From positions 5,833,001 through 5,897,000 of the forward strand of contig NC_080045.1 of assembly GCF_012489685.1 (NCBI RefSeq): 64,000 nt of DNA. The letters run 5' to 3'. This stretch comes from Lotus japonicus. Lineage: Eukaryota; Streptophyta; Magnoliopsida; Fabales; Fabaceae. The first letter of the stretch is position 1; each line of letters opens with the position of its first letter. The position numbers were made by a program, and so were the translations under genes. The notes below the pieces were generated by a model, which made no database searches, was not told the DNA's origin, and saw nothing but the letters and a program-made list of their open reading frames with translations. Shown in pieces: positions 10,952-22,819 of the stretch.

Positions 10952-11958
10952 CTAGAATAAAAGAAAAAGAAAGGAAGTGCACACCAAAGACTCTTCTTCT
11001 CCTACAGAATTAAAAACAATTTCATATCCTCCTTTGATCTCAAGTATTTCTCTATCGTCGGGCCATGCAGATGTTTGCCTTCAAACCCTAAGAAAGAATA
11101 AAGATGTTTAGTTATTGACATATACAGCACAAATATAAGCATGAGAACTAAGGACGAGGTCAAATATACCTTCTAGGTAATCTGCTAGCTGTTCTATGTT
11201 AGAAGCTATCAATTTTTTAAGCTCTTCACTTGCCCACACTGGGAAAAAATGTACGAAGATGACCATGCAGAGTCCAATCCCAATCAAATTTGGTACAAGT
11301 CTCTAACAGGTGAGCGAGAAGATTTTCTCAGGACTTTCTCGTGGAAAGACAAACAAAGTAAATGTTACTACAAAGATCATCAAACCATCATCAATTTTTA
11401 CCCTGATCTTCGAAAATATCCGCAAAAAAGTAGTCCCTGCGCCTAAAACACATATTATTTGAGATGTCAGTGTTATATCTACCGTATACAAATTTAAGTT
11501 TTGTTTGAAATTTTATAGTATCTAGAATGATGACAAGAATTCCAAGGACGATAAAGTCTCCTCTTTCTCTGAAATAGGTAGTCTAGTAACGACACCCAAC
11601 CCCTAAAGCACCGGCTAATAATGTAGAACATCCGGTATTTAAACATTTGATGAGGGTTTCACCTGATTAGGAATAAATCACTAATCAAATCATATGTTCA
11701 TGTAAATTATTTTAACTTTTATCATCAATCAAAAAAATTTAACTTTTAAAATTATAATAAATTATAATTTTAGTATCATAAAATATTATCTAGTAAATTT
11801 AAATTTATTCATCTTTGATTATAAACTTACAATCATTTTTCTCTGTTATGATTTCTCGACTTATTTAAACTACTATCAAATAGATTAAAAAGAATATTTA
11901 AAAAATCGTTCTCAAATAATACACAAAGACATGCGCACGCGCGCGCACGCGCGCACAC

Positions 11959-11998
<40 letters not shown>

Positions 11999-12565
11999 AT
12001 TGTAAATACCTTATAGAGACAATTTTTTAATTTTCAAATAATTTTTAATTATTTATCAATAAATATTATTTTTACGTTTAATTCATTTAATTCTTAATAT
12101 TGTTTACATCTAAATATACTTCTTTATTTTGTTTTAAAATTTCTAAATTTTTGTCTCAATTTATTATTAATAATTAAAATGCTAACAATTTTAATTAATA
12201 CTTAAGTAATTATTTTTTAGGAAACTTAAAAGTTGATAATTAATAGTGCACACTTGAATTTTTGCTAATGTATTTAATGCAAAACTCAAGTGTGTTAATG
12301 TATTTTGCAATAGACATTCAAGTTTAAAGATCTCAATTAATGATGTATTACCTTGATTTCAGAATTAAGGTTGTAGTCGAGGGTGCCAATCTTGTAAGCA
12401 CATTCCCGAATAAGTGCTCCAATTTTCAAGTATTGCTCGCAAGCATCAGAATGCCTAAAACCAACAAAGCTTTGTTCCCACCTCGCGAAATTTGTCTGTG
12501 GATGATGAGGAGTACATATGATCAAATCTTAAATCAATCCAAAAAAATAACATGTTGAATGATAT
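10952..12565 (-). pseudogene. ALMT module copy 4
   Basis: The pieces are A about 11521-11661, B about 11169-11477, C about 10985-11086 and D about 12352-12495. B carries the same TAG interruption as copies 3 and 5. C lacks the 7-bp deletion of copies 1-2 but has a 1-bp loss near 11060 (the stretch before GGGCCATG), again shifting frame. D keeps NFARWE and the following conserved block. It shows more scattered substitutions than copies 1-2, so it appears older. Confidence 0.7.
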
Positions 12566-13435
12566 CTAGAATAAAAGAAAAATAAAAGAAGTGCACACCA
12601 AAGACTCTTCTTCTCCTACAGAATTAAAAGCACTTTCATATACCTTCTACGTAATCTGCTAGCTTTTCTATGTTAGGAGCTATCAATTTTTTAAGCTCTT
12701 CACTTGCCCACACTGGGCAAAAAAGTACCGAGATGACCATGCAGAGTGCAATCCCAATCAAAATTGGTACAAGTCTCTAACAGGTGATCGAGAAGGTTTT
12801 CTCAGGACTTTCTCGTGGGAAGACAAACAAAGTAAATGTGACTACAAAGATCACCAAACCCTCATCAATTTTTACCTTAATCTTCGAAAATATCCGCAAA
12901 AAAGTAGTCCCTGCGCCTAAAACACATATTATTTGAGATGTTAGTGTTATATCTACCATATATAAATTTAAGTTTTGTTTGAAATTTTATAGTACCTAGA
13001 TGAAGACAAGAATCCAAAGGACGATAAAGTCTCCTCTTTCTCCGAAATAGGTAGTCCAGTAACGATACCCAACCTCTAAAGCACCGACTAATAATGTAGA
13101 ACATCCGGTATTTAAACATTTGATGAGGGTTTCACCTGGTTAGGAATAAATCACTAATCAAATCATATGTTCATGTAAATTATTTTAACTTTTATCATCA
13201 ATCAAATAATTTTAACTTTTAAAATTATAATAAATTATATTTTTAATATCATAAAATATTATCTAGTAAATTTAAGTTTAATCATCTTTGATTATAAACT
13301 TATAATCATTTTTCTCTATTATGATTTATCGACTTATTTTAACTACAATCAAATAGATTAAAAATAATATTTAAAAAATCGTTCTCAAATAATACACAAA
13401 GACGCACGCACGCACGCACGCGCACACACACACAT

Positions 13436-13485
<50 letters not shown>

Positions 13486-13787
13486 AATAGTAAATACCTT
13501 ATAGAGACAATTTTTCAATTTTCAAATTATTTTTAATTATTTATCAATAAATATTATTTTTACGGTTAATTAATTTAATTCTTAATATTGTTTATATCTA
13601 AATATACTTCTTTGTTTTGTTTTAAAATTTCTAAATTTTTGTCTCAGTTTATTATTTATAATTAAAATTCTAACAATTTTTAATTAATACTTAAGTAATT
13701 ATTTTTTAAGAAACTTAAAAGTTGATAATTAATGGTACACACTTGAATTTTTGCTAATATATTTAATGCAAAACTTAAATGTGCTTT
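12566..13787 (-). pseudogene. ALMT module copy 5 (truncated, no exon C)
   Basis: B is 12644-12952 and A is 12996-13135. Most of exon C and the intron after it are missing: the sequence jumps from the middle of C to the 3' border of B at about 12640. The junction is a short ATAT microhomology, suggesting slippage or end-joining. B contains the shared TAG. A has a 1-bp deletion near its donor. Similarity to the other copies ends near 13787, before any D exon, so the array's right boundary lies here. The (CA)n/(TA)n tract at 13402-13482 is the longest mixed tract of the array. Confidence 0.7.
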
Positions 13788-14309
13788 ACATATATATAGA
13801 AGACCAGGCTTTGTATTTACCACAAAGAATGCAAATCATCTGGCCTTAGGAGAAGCTTGAGTTGAGTTGACCATCCAGTACAATTTGTTATCTTCATGTT
13901 TGTTCATAACAAATTTGTTGAAGAATATTTACCCAGCTTCCTTAAGGTGGAACTTGATATCACATTCAACACTACTTCAAGATCTTCAAGACATGGGTTT
14001 CCCGTTAATGTGTGTTGTCATATAAATGGGTTTGAGATGCTTAGTATTTTGCTTTGTGGAATTTTCAAACAGTACCACCACCTCTGGTTCCGCTATGAGT
14101 GAAGCCAACAACACCCTAAAATACTATCATGTAATTACACAATATTAATCAGTTTTAACATAACTTTGATACATGTCCTTGTTTACCAAATTTACGAATC
14201 AACAAAAACCTTTTTTTGAATCATACTCATTATATAATGTGATTGGGTTGAAAAATGCTTAAATGAACAGAAACACACAATTCTAATCCCACTGTAGACT
14301 ACCATGTGG
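13788..14309. other. Non-array flank with a 68-codon ORF, unrecognised
   Basis: Unique-looking sequence follows the ALMT array. The plus-strand frame 13896-14102 encodes 68 residues (MFVHNKFVEEYLPSFLKVEL...), without a signal peptide or a domain I can name. The VCCHING stretch loosely recalls the C-terminal part of legume TIR-NBS-LRR proteins, but this is too weak to call. It has no intron signals or promoter that I can support. Confidence 0.25.
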
Positions 14310-14551
14310 GTAGGGAATTAGATTTGACACCCCACTCATTAGAAATGTCACCCCACTTAAAACTTTTTCGGAAACTAAACTTCCGAAGTATTTTTCCACT
14401 CAAAGTTGAGGTGTTACATTGTATTTTACACTGCCAGATATGTTAATAACGAATTAATTTCAGAATAGAAAATTCGAAAATAATTTAGAACTTAAAAATC
14501 TAAAAATGAGGGGTGTGGAATTTAGTAGTGGGATGAAAAATCTAACCCCTA
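14310..14551. mobile_element. MITE-like element with imperfect inverted ends
   Basis: The left end (TAGGGAATTAGATTT then CACCCCAC) and the reverse complement of the right end (TAGGGGTTAGATTTTT then ATCCCAC) form an imperfect terminal inverted repeat of about 45 bp around a 240-bp element. No coding capacity. No clear target duplication was found, so the superfamily is unassigned. Confidence 0.45.
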
Positions 14552-17500
14552 CCATGGCTCACTAGCGAGCTTGGAGTTCAACAGATCTAAGTCAATCACT
14601 TTATCATTACAATCCTGTACACCCCAACAACATTAATTAATAACAAGAATAGAGTCATAAGTCCCAAATGATGCTACATGCAAATCAGTAAGTCAATCAC
14701 TTTATCATAGGGTCAACCACGCCACACCATTCTCACTTATAATGTAATGCAATAAATGTTAAAATATTTGTTAACTCGGCGATATAAGAGTATTTTTATG
14801 GGTTGTTTATTTTAGTTTATTTTTATTTTCCAAATTTTGATTACTTTTATGTTATTTTTTGGATTTAATGTTAATTCAAGGATTTTATTAGTTTTTATTT
14901 TGATTTTATAGTTTTTCTTTACATTATTTGATACTTTTGAATTCTATATTTGGTTAGGATTTTGGTTGCTTTTTACTTGAGTTTTAATCTTATTTTTATA
15001 ATATTTTATTTCAAGAAAAATAAGGAAGAAGGGCAAAAAGAATAAAATTCAAAATTCTCACGTGACGGATGGCTTGATCGCGCTAATTTTGCATTGGGAT
15101 ATGGCGAAATCGTGTTGTTTTCTGTTAAAAGGAGGACTAATCTCGTTTTCTCATATCTTTTGTATCCAAATTGAAGTCCGATTTGTGAATTGTTTTCTCT
15201 TGAATTCACAAAAGATCAAGGGGAAAATTCCTAGGGCTTGCTCTTGAGATGTTGGATTCAATTTGTCCATCTTGTTAATCATATTAGCCATGCTTGATTA
15301 ATCTTCCTAGGTACTTGAGGTTTTTGGTGAATTCTTTTAACCTTATACTTTGAATGACTTTTGTACTCATGATTTCTAGTTTAATATATGGGTTCCTTGT
15401 GTTTTATCATTTTTTTTTGAAATGACCTTGTGTTTTATCATTGAATCCTAATGCATAAGGATAACTCTACAATTTTATATGCGATGAAAAGGTTGATAGG
15501 AAATAAGAATCAGTGATGAGTAGAACGTTGTATAAAACTCATTTCTTATATCGATATTACTATCTCAATGGCTCAATTTTTTTTTTTTATAATGTCTATG
15601 TCTCAATTTTTAATTCTCACTTACTGGTTCACTTTTATGTTGAGCCACCAAAAATATTAAGCCGTGGGTTCTTTGATTTTAGAGTTTTGACCACTTTTTT
15701 ATGGAAAGAGAATGGTGGGCATGTCCTCGTGCAGCTGGTTGCTCTTTCCTTGCGGCCACTGATTAAGGTGCATGCTCTTTGCTCTTTTCATCAAGACCGG
15801 GTTCTTTTCATCTTTTGTGGTCCTTCACTCCTCTGATTTTGTGCAAGACCAGGAATTTTATCATATTATAGACCACACGAACGAACAAGTTGGGGAGAAG
15901 AATCCATTAATCATGCACTCCAGGGTATAACTTAACCATAATCACCAACATTGAGACCCTAATATATTATACTTACCAGTACCACGAAGGCATTAGGATC
16001 TTCACAAAACTTAAACGAAATTAAAAGAAATTAATTATATAAAGATTTTCAAGATCCCTCTTTTAACTGTCATTTTATCCCGCAAGACTATTTTTCTTTT
16101 TTTAATATTAGTGTTGATTTTTTGCTACACTTGGAAGATATTAATTATGAAATATATATTACTTTGTTTGTTGTTTATTTTGAAAAATACATTTTTTTCT
16201 ACTGAAAACAAAAACCCTACATTAAATTTGGCTTTAATCCTAGAAAGTAGAAACAGATTGGGCTAGCATGTAATTAATCAAACCCACATCACCATGCTAT
16301 ATAAGCTGAATTGTCATTGGTATACGCAACATACATTAACAACTATAACGTGACGTTGATTTGAAACCGACGCTAATTAACATTTGCTTGTCCAATTAAA
16401 GGTTTTTGAGTTTTTCTTTCAATAAGGCATTTCGCGCCAGCTTCACCATGCCAATTAGGAAAAATTAGCGTTGACGCCATGGCCTAGGCAAAATTTCGAC
16501 GGTAAAAACACCCTTTTTTATAGTGAGCGCATGACCTTTGATCGGCTTTGCTTGTGTGACGAAGTTGCGTTGACATGACTTAAGGTGTACCTACAAAAGA
16601 TATTTTGACGCTCAAGTAGTGAGAGAGTAAAGAGAGAATCTCAAAGTCTAAGAAGAACTCAAATTTTTGCATAATGAGCAAAGTGTTATATAAATGGATG
16701 ACTATACTTGTAATTATAAGCATGGAGTTCGCCATTGTTGTTTCTACAAGTCTCTAGAAACCTTTTGATAGTAAGGTTGCTTATGGACAATCTTGATTGA
16801 TTGTTCTTAAATGGGTCATCGTGCGACCAATCGACTTTAATTAATTGGAACGAAACATTCTTTAACTGAGTTATCTTTTATGTCATATACTCTAATACTT
16901 ACTTAGTTGCCGGTCATTTAGACCGATTAAGATGCTATGTTTTGGAACTTCTAGCGTTTTGGACCAGCCAAACAAGTTAAAATTACTTGTATGCAATTTA
17001 TATAGTGAAAATTGATAAATAGATAAAGCAAAACTTTTTAACATTTGACCGTCAATGTTGTTGAAAAACTACATATTTGCATTGAATCAAAAAGATAAGT
17101 AAGAAAGAAAGATAATCTTTTAAATTTTCCCCTCCATATATTTATTTATTATCATTCAAATTATACAGTCAGAAAGCATACTGAAAGGAGTAATATTCAA
17201 TTCAAATTCAAATAATAATTCCACATGTTGGACCAGTAATTGAAATTTGGGGCATCCATTCACCTTTTTTGAATTTTGACTATCTGTTCCCAGGTTGCGT
17301 CTTCAAGTTCAAGACTGTCCCTTATAGGGGCCACATGGCCCCACAGTTGATGGTCATAGATGGAGAGAATCAAACTTTTTTATCAGATAAAATTGATAGG
17401 ACTGACTGTGTCACTGACTCTAAACCATGACTGCACGTGTGTTGCACGTACGGTTGCCTTTGAACGAGGGGCAAAAAAAGCTATAATACTTCACCCGTGG

Positions 17501-18539
17501 TCACTCACTGACTCACTGTGAAAAAATAGCATAAACAAACAAATAAAGCAAGTGTTACTCACTGTCCCAATGGTTAAAAAATTAGCTAAATAAAGTTATA
17601 ATACAGTGATGGTTTATTTTAAAGGATACAGAGTATCATAGATTGAAGATATGAGATGATTCTAAAATTCAATTTTTTGTTACTAAATTTCTAACTTTCA
17701 AATTTTTAATGGCACGTTTAAAAATCAACTTATTTTCTTTAGTTCACTCCTAGAAATGATTTTTGATAATTAAATTATAATTTTCATGCATACGTATAAA
17801 AATTATATATTTAATAATTAAATATTTTTTAATTTTTGAACTAATGGTTCGGTTTCTATACTTTATCCTCTATTTATGGAGTCAAAGTCAAAAAAATAAA
17901 AGTGATTTTTGTTTCATTAAAAGTTGTTGCATTTAATATGGTTGGATTGAATGTTGTATTTTTTAATTTCTTTTCTAATGATACTGAAGTTACTAGTTAG
18001 TTTAGCGTCTATAAAAAAAAAAAACTAGTAAGTTAGACACTGTAAGACAAGAGTATCACTTCAAATAATCGAATTCCAAGAAATATATTTGTTAGAAGAA
18101 ATATAAACCTATTTTTGAATCTTAGCGGAATTCAATGAGGATTTAAATTAAAATAATAAATAGTCCATCAAATATTTATACCCAACTATCCAAGATATAA
18201 TCACAATCAAATTCACAAATGCAAGCTTTTTCTTCATGTGTGCTTCTTATCCCATTTTCACCCTTAGCCCTGTACCTTTCTCTCATGGTAAATTGAAAGT
18301 TGCATTACACAGTCCAGAACTGTTTTCTTAGACCTATTTTGTTCTTGTTGTGTTAATGATATCTCACTTTTCTTGGAGCTTCAAGATCAAGAATAACAAG
18401 AAGAACAAGCAAAGCTTTGTTGTTAGCCAAGAAAAATCAACACTCAATCATGCCATCCATGATGAAAAATAATCAAGGTAACACCACTTTTTGACCATAG
18501 AAAAAAGCAAGCACAGTTGAACAAAGAAAAGAAAAAGGT
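14552..18539. other. Intergenic AT-rich DNA with decayed element fragments
   Basis: No convincing gene is present. Around 14760-15500 the sequence looks like an old retrotransposon LTR/leader, but I could not find matching ends. A 107-codon frame at 15513-15836 has no recognisable domain. A CACTA-type terminus is at 16493-16524. The stretch 17400-17480 contains ACGT-core motifs (GCACGTGTG, GCACGTACG) that may belong to the upstream region of the U-box gene. Confidence 0.4.
16493..16524 (-). mobile_element. CACTA-like transposon terminus (one end only)
   Basis: On the minus strand the sequence starts CACTATAAAAAAGGGTG and continues with a GACGGTAAAA-type subterminal stretch, as in plant CACTA (En/Spm) ends. 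Nearby phrases such as CCGACGCTAATTAAC (about 16366) are typical subterminal repeats. No matching opposite end was found, so this is a fragment. Confidence 0.4.
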
Positions 18540-18700
18540 TTTTGTGACACCTTTCACAACAACCCCTTTTCTTCTCTCAACCTTCCTCCTCTCTGTTATC
18601 TTCCCCACAAGTTTCTTGTTCATTCTTCAACCAAAATTTGAAGCATTTTGTGATCTTTAGGCTTATGTATTTTCATCAAACAGTTGGTGGGCATGCAACT
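18540..18700 (+). promoter_or_regulatory. Pyrimidine-rich 5' leader of the U-box gene
   Basis: The stretch before the start codon is rich in CT (about 18550-18620), typical of a plant 5' untranslated leader. No TATA box could be placed with confidence upstream. Confidence 0.35.
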
Positions 18701-20005
18701 ATGCCTCTGTATCAGGCATCAAAGGATAGAAAAGATGAGGGTTTGAAGATTGTTGATGTTCTGGGTCTTGAATCCACCATGAAAGGGGTTGAGATTTTGG
18801 ATCTGAAGGTGATGATTGAGGAGATGGAATCAATTGATGTTCCATCTGTTTTCATCTGTCCAATCTCTCTTGAGCCAATGCAGGACCCTGTGACCCTTTG
18901 CACTGGCCAAACCTATGACAGATCCAACATCCTCAAATGGTTCTCACTTGGTCACAAAACTTGTCCCACAACAATGCAAGAGCTTTGGGATGATTCTGTC
19001 ACACCCAACAAGACACTCACCCACTTGATCCTCACATGGTTCTCTCACAAGTACTTGGCCATGAAGAAGAAGCTTGAGGATGTTCAGGGAAGAGTCTTGG
19101 ACCTCTTGGATATGCTCAAGAAGGTGAAGGGTCAAGCCAGGGTTAAAGCTCTTAAGGATCTGAGGCAACTTGTTGCAGCTAATGTGTTTGCTAGAAGGAC
19201 TGTGTCAGAAAATGGTGGGCTTGCTTTGGTTTGTTCTTTGTTAGGTCCTTTCACTTCACATGCTGTAGGCTCTGAAGCAATTGGGATCATTGTGAATTTG
19301 GATTTGGTATCTGAGCTGAAGAGGAATTTGATGCATCCTGCAAAGGTTTCATTATTGGTGGATATCATGAATGAGGGAACCATTGAGACAAAGATGAACT
19401 GTGCTAAATTGATTGAGATGTTGTTGATTGAAGGGAGTGGGAATGGGAATGAAACAGAGATTGTCTCAAGCTTGAGTCTTTTGGTTGGGTTGTTGAGGTT
19501 AGTGAGGGATAAGAAACACCCAACTGGGGTCTTAACTGGTCTCATTTTACTCAAAGCTATATGTTCTTCCCATGAATCTGTTAGAAGCTCTGTGATAAGC
19601 ATAGGGGCAGTTCCTCAATTGATTGAGCTTTTGCCTAGTTTGAACAAGGAGTGCTTAGAGGTAGCACTTTATATTCTAGAGGTTTTGTCAACTCTTCCAG
19701 AGGGAAGAATGGCCTTGAAAGAGTGTCCAAACATCATTCCTAATGTGGTGAAGTTGCTGATGAGAGTCTCAGAGAGGTGCACTCAATTTGCATTGTCAAT
19801 ATTGTGGGCTATCTACAAGCTTGCACCTGAAGAATGTGCCTCAAAGGCAGTGGAAGCTGGGTTAGCAGCTAAGTTGTTGTTAGTAATTCAGAGTGGTTGC
19901 AACCCAGTTTTGAAGCAAATGTCTTCTGAGTTCTTGAAAATGTGCAGTGTGAATTACTCTACTAGTATTTTGATTTCCAAGTGTATGCTCAGCACAATAC
20001 AATGA
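18701..20005 (+). CDS. PUB31: U-box/ARM E3 ubiquitin ligase, PUB30/PUB31 type
   Basis: This is a plant U-box E3 ubiquitin ligase that would pass ubiquitin from an E2 to substrate proteins, probably in the cytosol. It has 434 residues in a single exon. The U-box spans about residues 49-120 (VPSVFICPISLEPMQDPV, then GQTYDRSNILKWF and CPTTMQELWDDSVTPNKTL). Armadillo-type helical repeats follow to about residue 420, and the protein ends SKCMLSTIQ. Length and wording match the Arabidopsis PUB30/PUB31 clade from end to end. I chose the ATG at 18701 (MPLYQASKDR) because relatives start MPMYQ/MPMFQ; the frame is open upstream with an ATG at 18665. No lesion is visible. A rearranged fragment of this gene lies at 23203-23331. 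Substrates cannot be read from sequence. Confidence 0.93.
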   Translation: MPLYQASKDRKDEGLKIVDVLGLESTMKGVEILDLKVMIEEMESIDVPSVFICPISLEPMQDPVTLCTGQTYDRSNILKWFSLGHKTCPTTMQELWDDSVTPNKTLTHLILTWFSHKYLAMKKKLEDVQGRVLDLLDMLKKVKGQARVKALKDLRQLVAANVFARRTVSENGGLALVCSLLGPFTSHAVGSEAIGIIVNLDLVSELKRNLMHPAKVSLLVDIMNEGTIETKMNCAKLIEMLLIEGSGNGNETEIVSSLSLLVGLLRLVRDKKHPTGVLTGLILLKAICSSHESVRSSVISIGAVPQLIELLPSLNKECLEVALYILEVLSTLPEGRMALKECPNIIPNVVKLLMRVSERCTQFALSILWAIYKLAPEECASKAVEAGLAAKLLLVIQSGCNPVLKQMSSEFLKMCSVNYSTSILISKCMLSTIQ

Positions 20006-20693
20006 AAAACAAGAGAAAATTATTTGTAGCTTCAGATACAGCCAGTTATATGTTCATAAAGTTTATGAAATTCAGACATTTCCCCTTGCATTTCAAAAAC
20101 TGTAAATTGATGGTATATGATGTAACTTGTTAGTGATTTAAATCAGCATTCTGCCTGTCTTTGATTCCAGTTCTGCAACAGTTTTATCTATGTGATGTTG
20201 TAGGCCGTTGAGATTGAAGTTGTTGGAAAAGCTGAGTTGTGAGATTACACAAGATTTTTGATTGGTTCAGATCTTTCTCCCTAAATAGAACCAGAGTTAT
20301 TTTCAATTTCAATTTTGTTTAAATTCAACTTCGAATTTCTGCAAACTACACTAGTGTTTAATGCTTTGAAGATTTTATATTTTTTCTATGTTATTCCTTG
20401 AAGATGATTGCTGTTGTAATATAACAGTCAAAGAAGCAAATATTGTTTTGACAAGTTGGATTTGGACCCCTCCCCACCCAAATTAATGTTCATCCCTCTT
20501 CAGATAAGTTAAAGTGTAAATCTTGGTCAGGGTCTCTTAATTGATAAGGTTGCAGGTTTGAGCCCTTACTAGTCATCTTGAGGTGAGATAAATGTAAGTT
20601 TTGTATAAGTGTTTGTCCGATAATTTTTTTCCACCTTTGACTAATGCACTATGAATAAACATAAAGTATAGTGATAGATTTATATATAAATAA
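20006..20693. other. 3' flank of the U-box gene
   Basis: The presumed 3' untranslated region is followed by intergenic DNA. A GGTTTGAGCCC at about 20550 resembles a Pol III box B, but no good box A accompanies it. Nothing else is recognisable. Confidence 0.4.
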
Positions 20694-22245
20694 GGCTTAA
20701 TACATCAGAAGGCCCCTGAAATTGTAAAGGGAATCAGTTCCAGGACCTGGAAAATTTTCGCATCAAATTGGGTCCCTAAATTTTTTTTTTTAATTCAATT
20801 AAGGACAAAGTGTGTCTGATGCTGAAGTGGCTTCAATTTTAGCCTACTCAGCTTTTCCACGTGGCATTTGGAATTATTTTTTACCTGAAAATTTCTAAAA
20901 CTTTATTTTTTAATACCAACTCATATATTGAAGCATAAATAAAAAATAAAAAAATTAATAAAATCTATTCTAAATAGAAACCTAATCTAATAATCACTAA
21001 TGCAAGATCAAGCACCATCCTCGCACACCATGGTTCAGGTTCAAACGACCATGGGGGGTTGATTTGCTTTTGCTCTCCTGCAAACCTGTGCCTACTGATA
21101 TGCTAAACTTGCTGCTTGTTATGCTGCTGCGTGAACCTGCACATCTTTTTATTTTGATTTGAATTTTGTCTATCTTTTCCCCTGTTTCATTTTCCCCTGT
21201 CTTTGTTTTTTATTTCTCTTGTAACTGGTACCTGTTTGAGCAGCACCTCTTGTTCGTTAATCAACTACTGGCCCTAAAGAATTGAAGAAATTTGACATAT
21301 ATAAGAATGTTATATGTACTTCAACCCATTTTGTGTTCAACTCCAGGAAAAGATAAAGGGGAAAACACATAGAACCTAAAGGACAAAGGAAACCAGATCT
21401 GAAAAAGAAACCAGATCAAGAAACAAAGAAAAAGAGAAACAAAAGAGACCAGATCTGAAAGAATCGGTCCAGATCGAGAAAATCAAAGAGACTAAAACCC
21501 ACATGCAAACCACATCCAACATCCACAGAAGCTTCACGCAGTGGCTGCAGCGGTGTGTCGGATGGAGCGCCACCGCCTCTAAATCGGGGTTTTGGGACTC
21601 AAGGAGGTTGAGATTTTCTTTCTCTCTCTCAATCACTCCTTCTCCTTGCATCGCCTGGTGGTGGATTTGGGGATTTGGGGTTTTGGTTTCGGGTGGGGGT
21701 GGGGGTGGAGGTTTCAGTTGCAGGTGGGGGTGGGGATGGGGTTTCAGTTGCAGGTGGAGTTGGGGGTTGGGTGGAGTTTTGGTTTGGCCGTTTGGGGGTG
21801 GGGGTTGGAGGTTGAGGTTGAGGTTTGGGGATGGTGTTGGAGGTGGATGTTGAGGTTGCAGGTGGGGTGGATGTTGCTGGGTTTAGAAGATGAAGGTGTT
21901 GGGTGTTGAAGATGAGAATGATGAAGATGATGGTGTTGAAGATTAGATTTTTAAATTAGGTTTATTAGGTTGTTTAGTTTATGATTATTAGATTAGGTTT
22001 TTATTAAGTTTTTAAATTTTTTTTTTGATTATTTTGTTGACTTGGAATTAAAAATTATTTTTTTAATATTTTTTAATTAAAAAAAATTATAAAAGCCAGG
22101 TGTCACTGATGACTAGGACAAAATTGAGATTTGGCCTTAATTGAATTAAAAAAAAAATTTTAGGGACCCAATTTGATGCGAAAATTTTCCAGGCCCTGGA
22201 ACTGATTCCCTTTACAATTTCAGGGGCCTTCTGATGTATTAAGCC
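20694..22245. mobile_element. Non-autonomous Mutator-like element, family member 1 (1552 bp)
   Basis: Long terminal inverted repeats begin GGCTTAATACATCAGAAGG and the far end is its complement (ending CCTTCTGATGTATTAAGCC). The near-identical part is about 130 bp, with weaker pairing extending into AT-rich DNA for 200 bp or more. Perfect 9-bp target duplications TATAAATAA (20685-20693 and 22246-22254) identify the Mutator superfamily. There is no transposase ORF. The interior has a polypyrimidine/polypurine stretch and, at about 21680-21870, a G-rich minisatellite with recurring GTTTCAGTTGCAGGTGG. A second member is at 51119-52569. Confidence 0.88.
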
Positions 22246-22819
22246 TATAAATAATGGTTACAAAAATAACACACATTTAATACATAAATCTAATGATGCA
22301 AATTTTACTGGAAAGGTTGGAGCGGGGAGAGTCCAAATATGAAATTAAAAATTGGTGGGAGAGTCAAGATGCAATCCGGGGGTGGTACCATTTTAATTTT
22401 GTCTGAACAAAATAATTTAATATGAGGACAATTGAGTATTAAATAATGCAGATTAATAATTATTAAAATGTTTGTTGGGAAAAGGTGAGTGGTCAAGAAG
22501 AAAAGGATCTGGATCAGGTGCATTCAGGTTTGGTCAAGATCTGGATACAGTACGTCACTATTTATTGAACAGAGGAAGACACAATTTATGACATGGCCAT
22601 TCATATTTCGAATTTGAAACTATTTTAATTTTTTCATGACAACTGGAGGGCCTCTCCCCCCTATATTCATGCCATATTCATACCCGTTAATACCGGTTTT
22701 AATAGACATTATCACTTATTTTAAGATAAAATTTAACTTAATTTATCTCATGAATTGATATAGATGTGCTTTCACATCAGCTTAATTAATATCTAAACAC
22801 GCACTTACATTTCAAATCT

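Larger units (their letters stand above)
1..13787 (-). repeat. Tandem array of five ALMT exon modules (about 1.62-kb period)
   Basis: The same block recurs with starts near 1, 1647, 3264, 10952 and 12566. Copy 3 is interrupted by a retrotransposon (4482-10548). Each block carries, on the minus strand, up to four exon-like pieces (A-B-C-D) with GT/AG borders, then an AT-rich spacer. Spacers contain an alternating CA/CG tract running into (TA)n, at about 1018-1076, 2643-2693, 4235-4314, 11928-11993 and 13402-13482. Joined in order the pieces read as the middle of an ALMT anion channel: last membrane helices, then the start of the cytosolic domain. No N-terminal or C-terminal ALMT exons are visible, so the array is either repeated internal exons of one gene running off the left edge or a pseudogene cluster. 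Copies 1 and 2 are nearly identical. All copies carry lesions. Confidence 0.85.

Noticed and set aside
1..13787. Reading the 1.6-kb array as a satellite or CRISPR-like array
   Set aside because: Units contain spliceable ALMT exons and long spacers; no short direct repeats with unique spacers.
13896..14102. TIR-NBS-LRR C-terminal fragment
   Set aside because: Only a few residues (VCCHING) suggest it; too little to call.
18944..19602. Minus-strand frames inside the U-box gene
   Set aside because: Shadows of the plus-strand coding sequence, no similarity to known proteins.
21503..21909. Gly-rich frames of 105-116 codons
   Set aside because: They come from a G-rich minisatellite inside a Mutator-like element, not from a gene.
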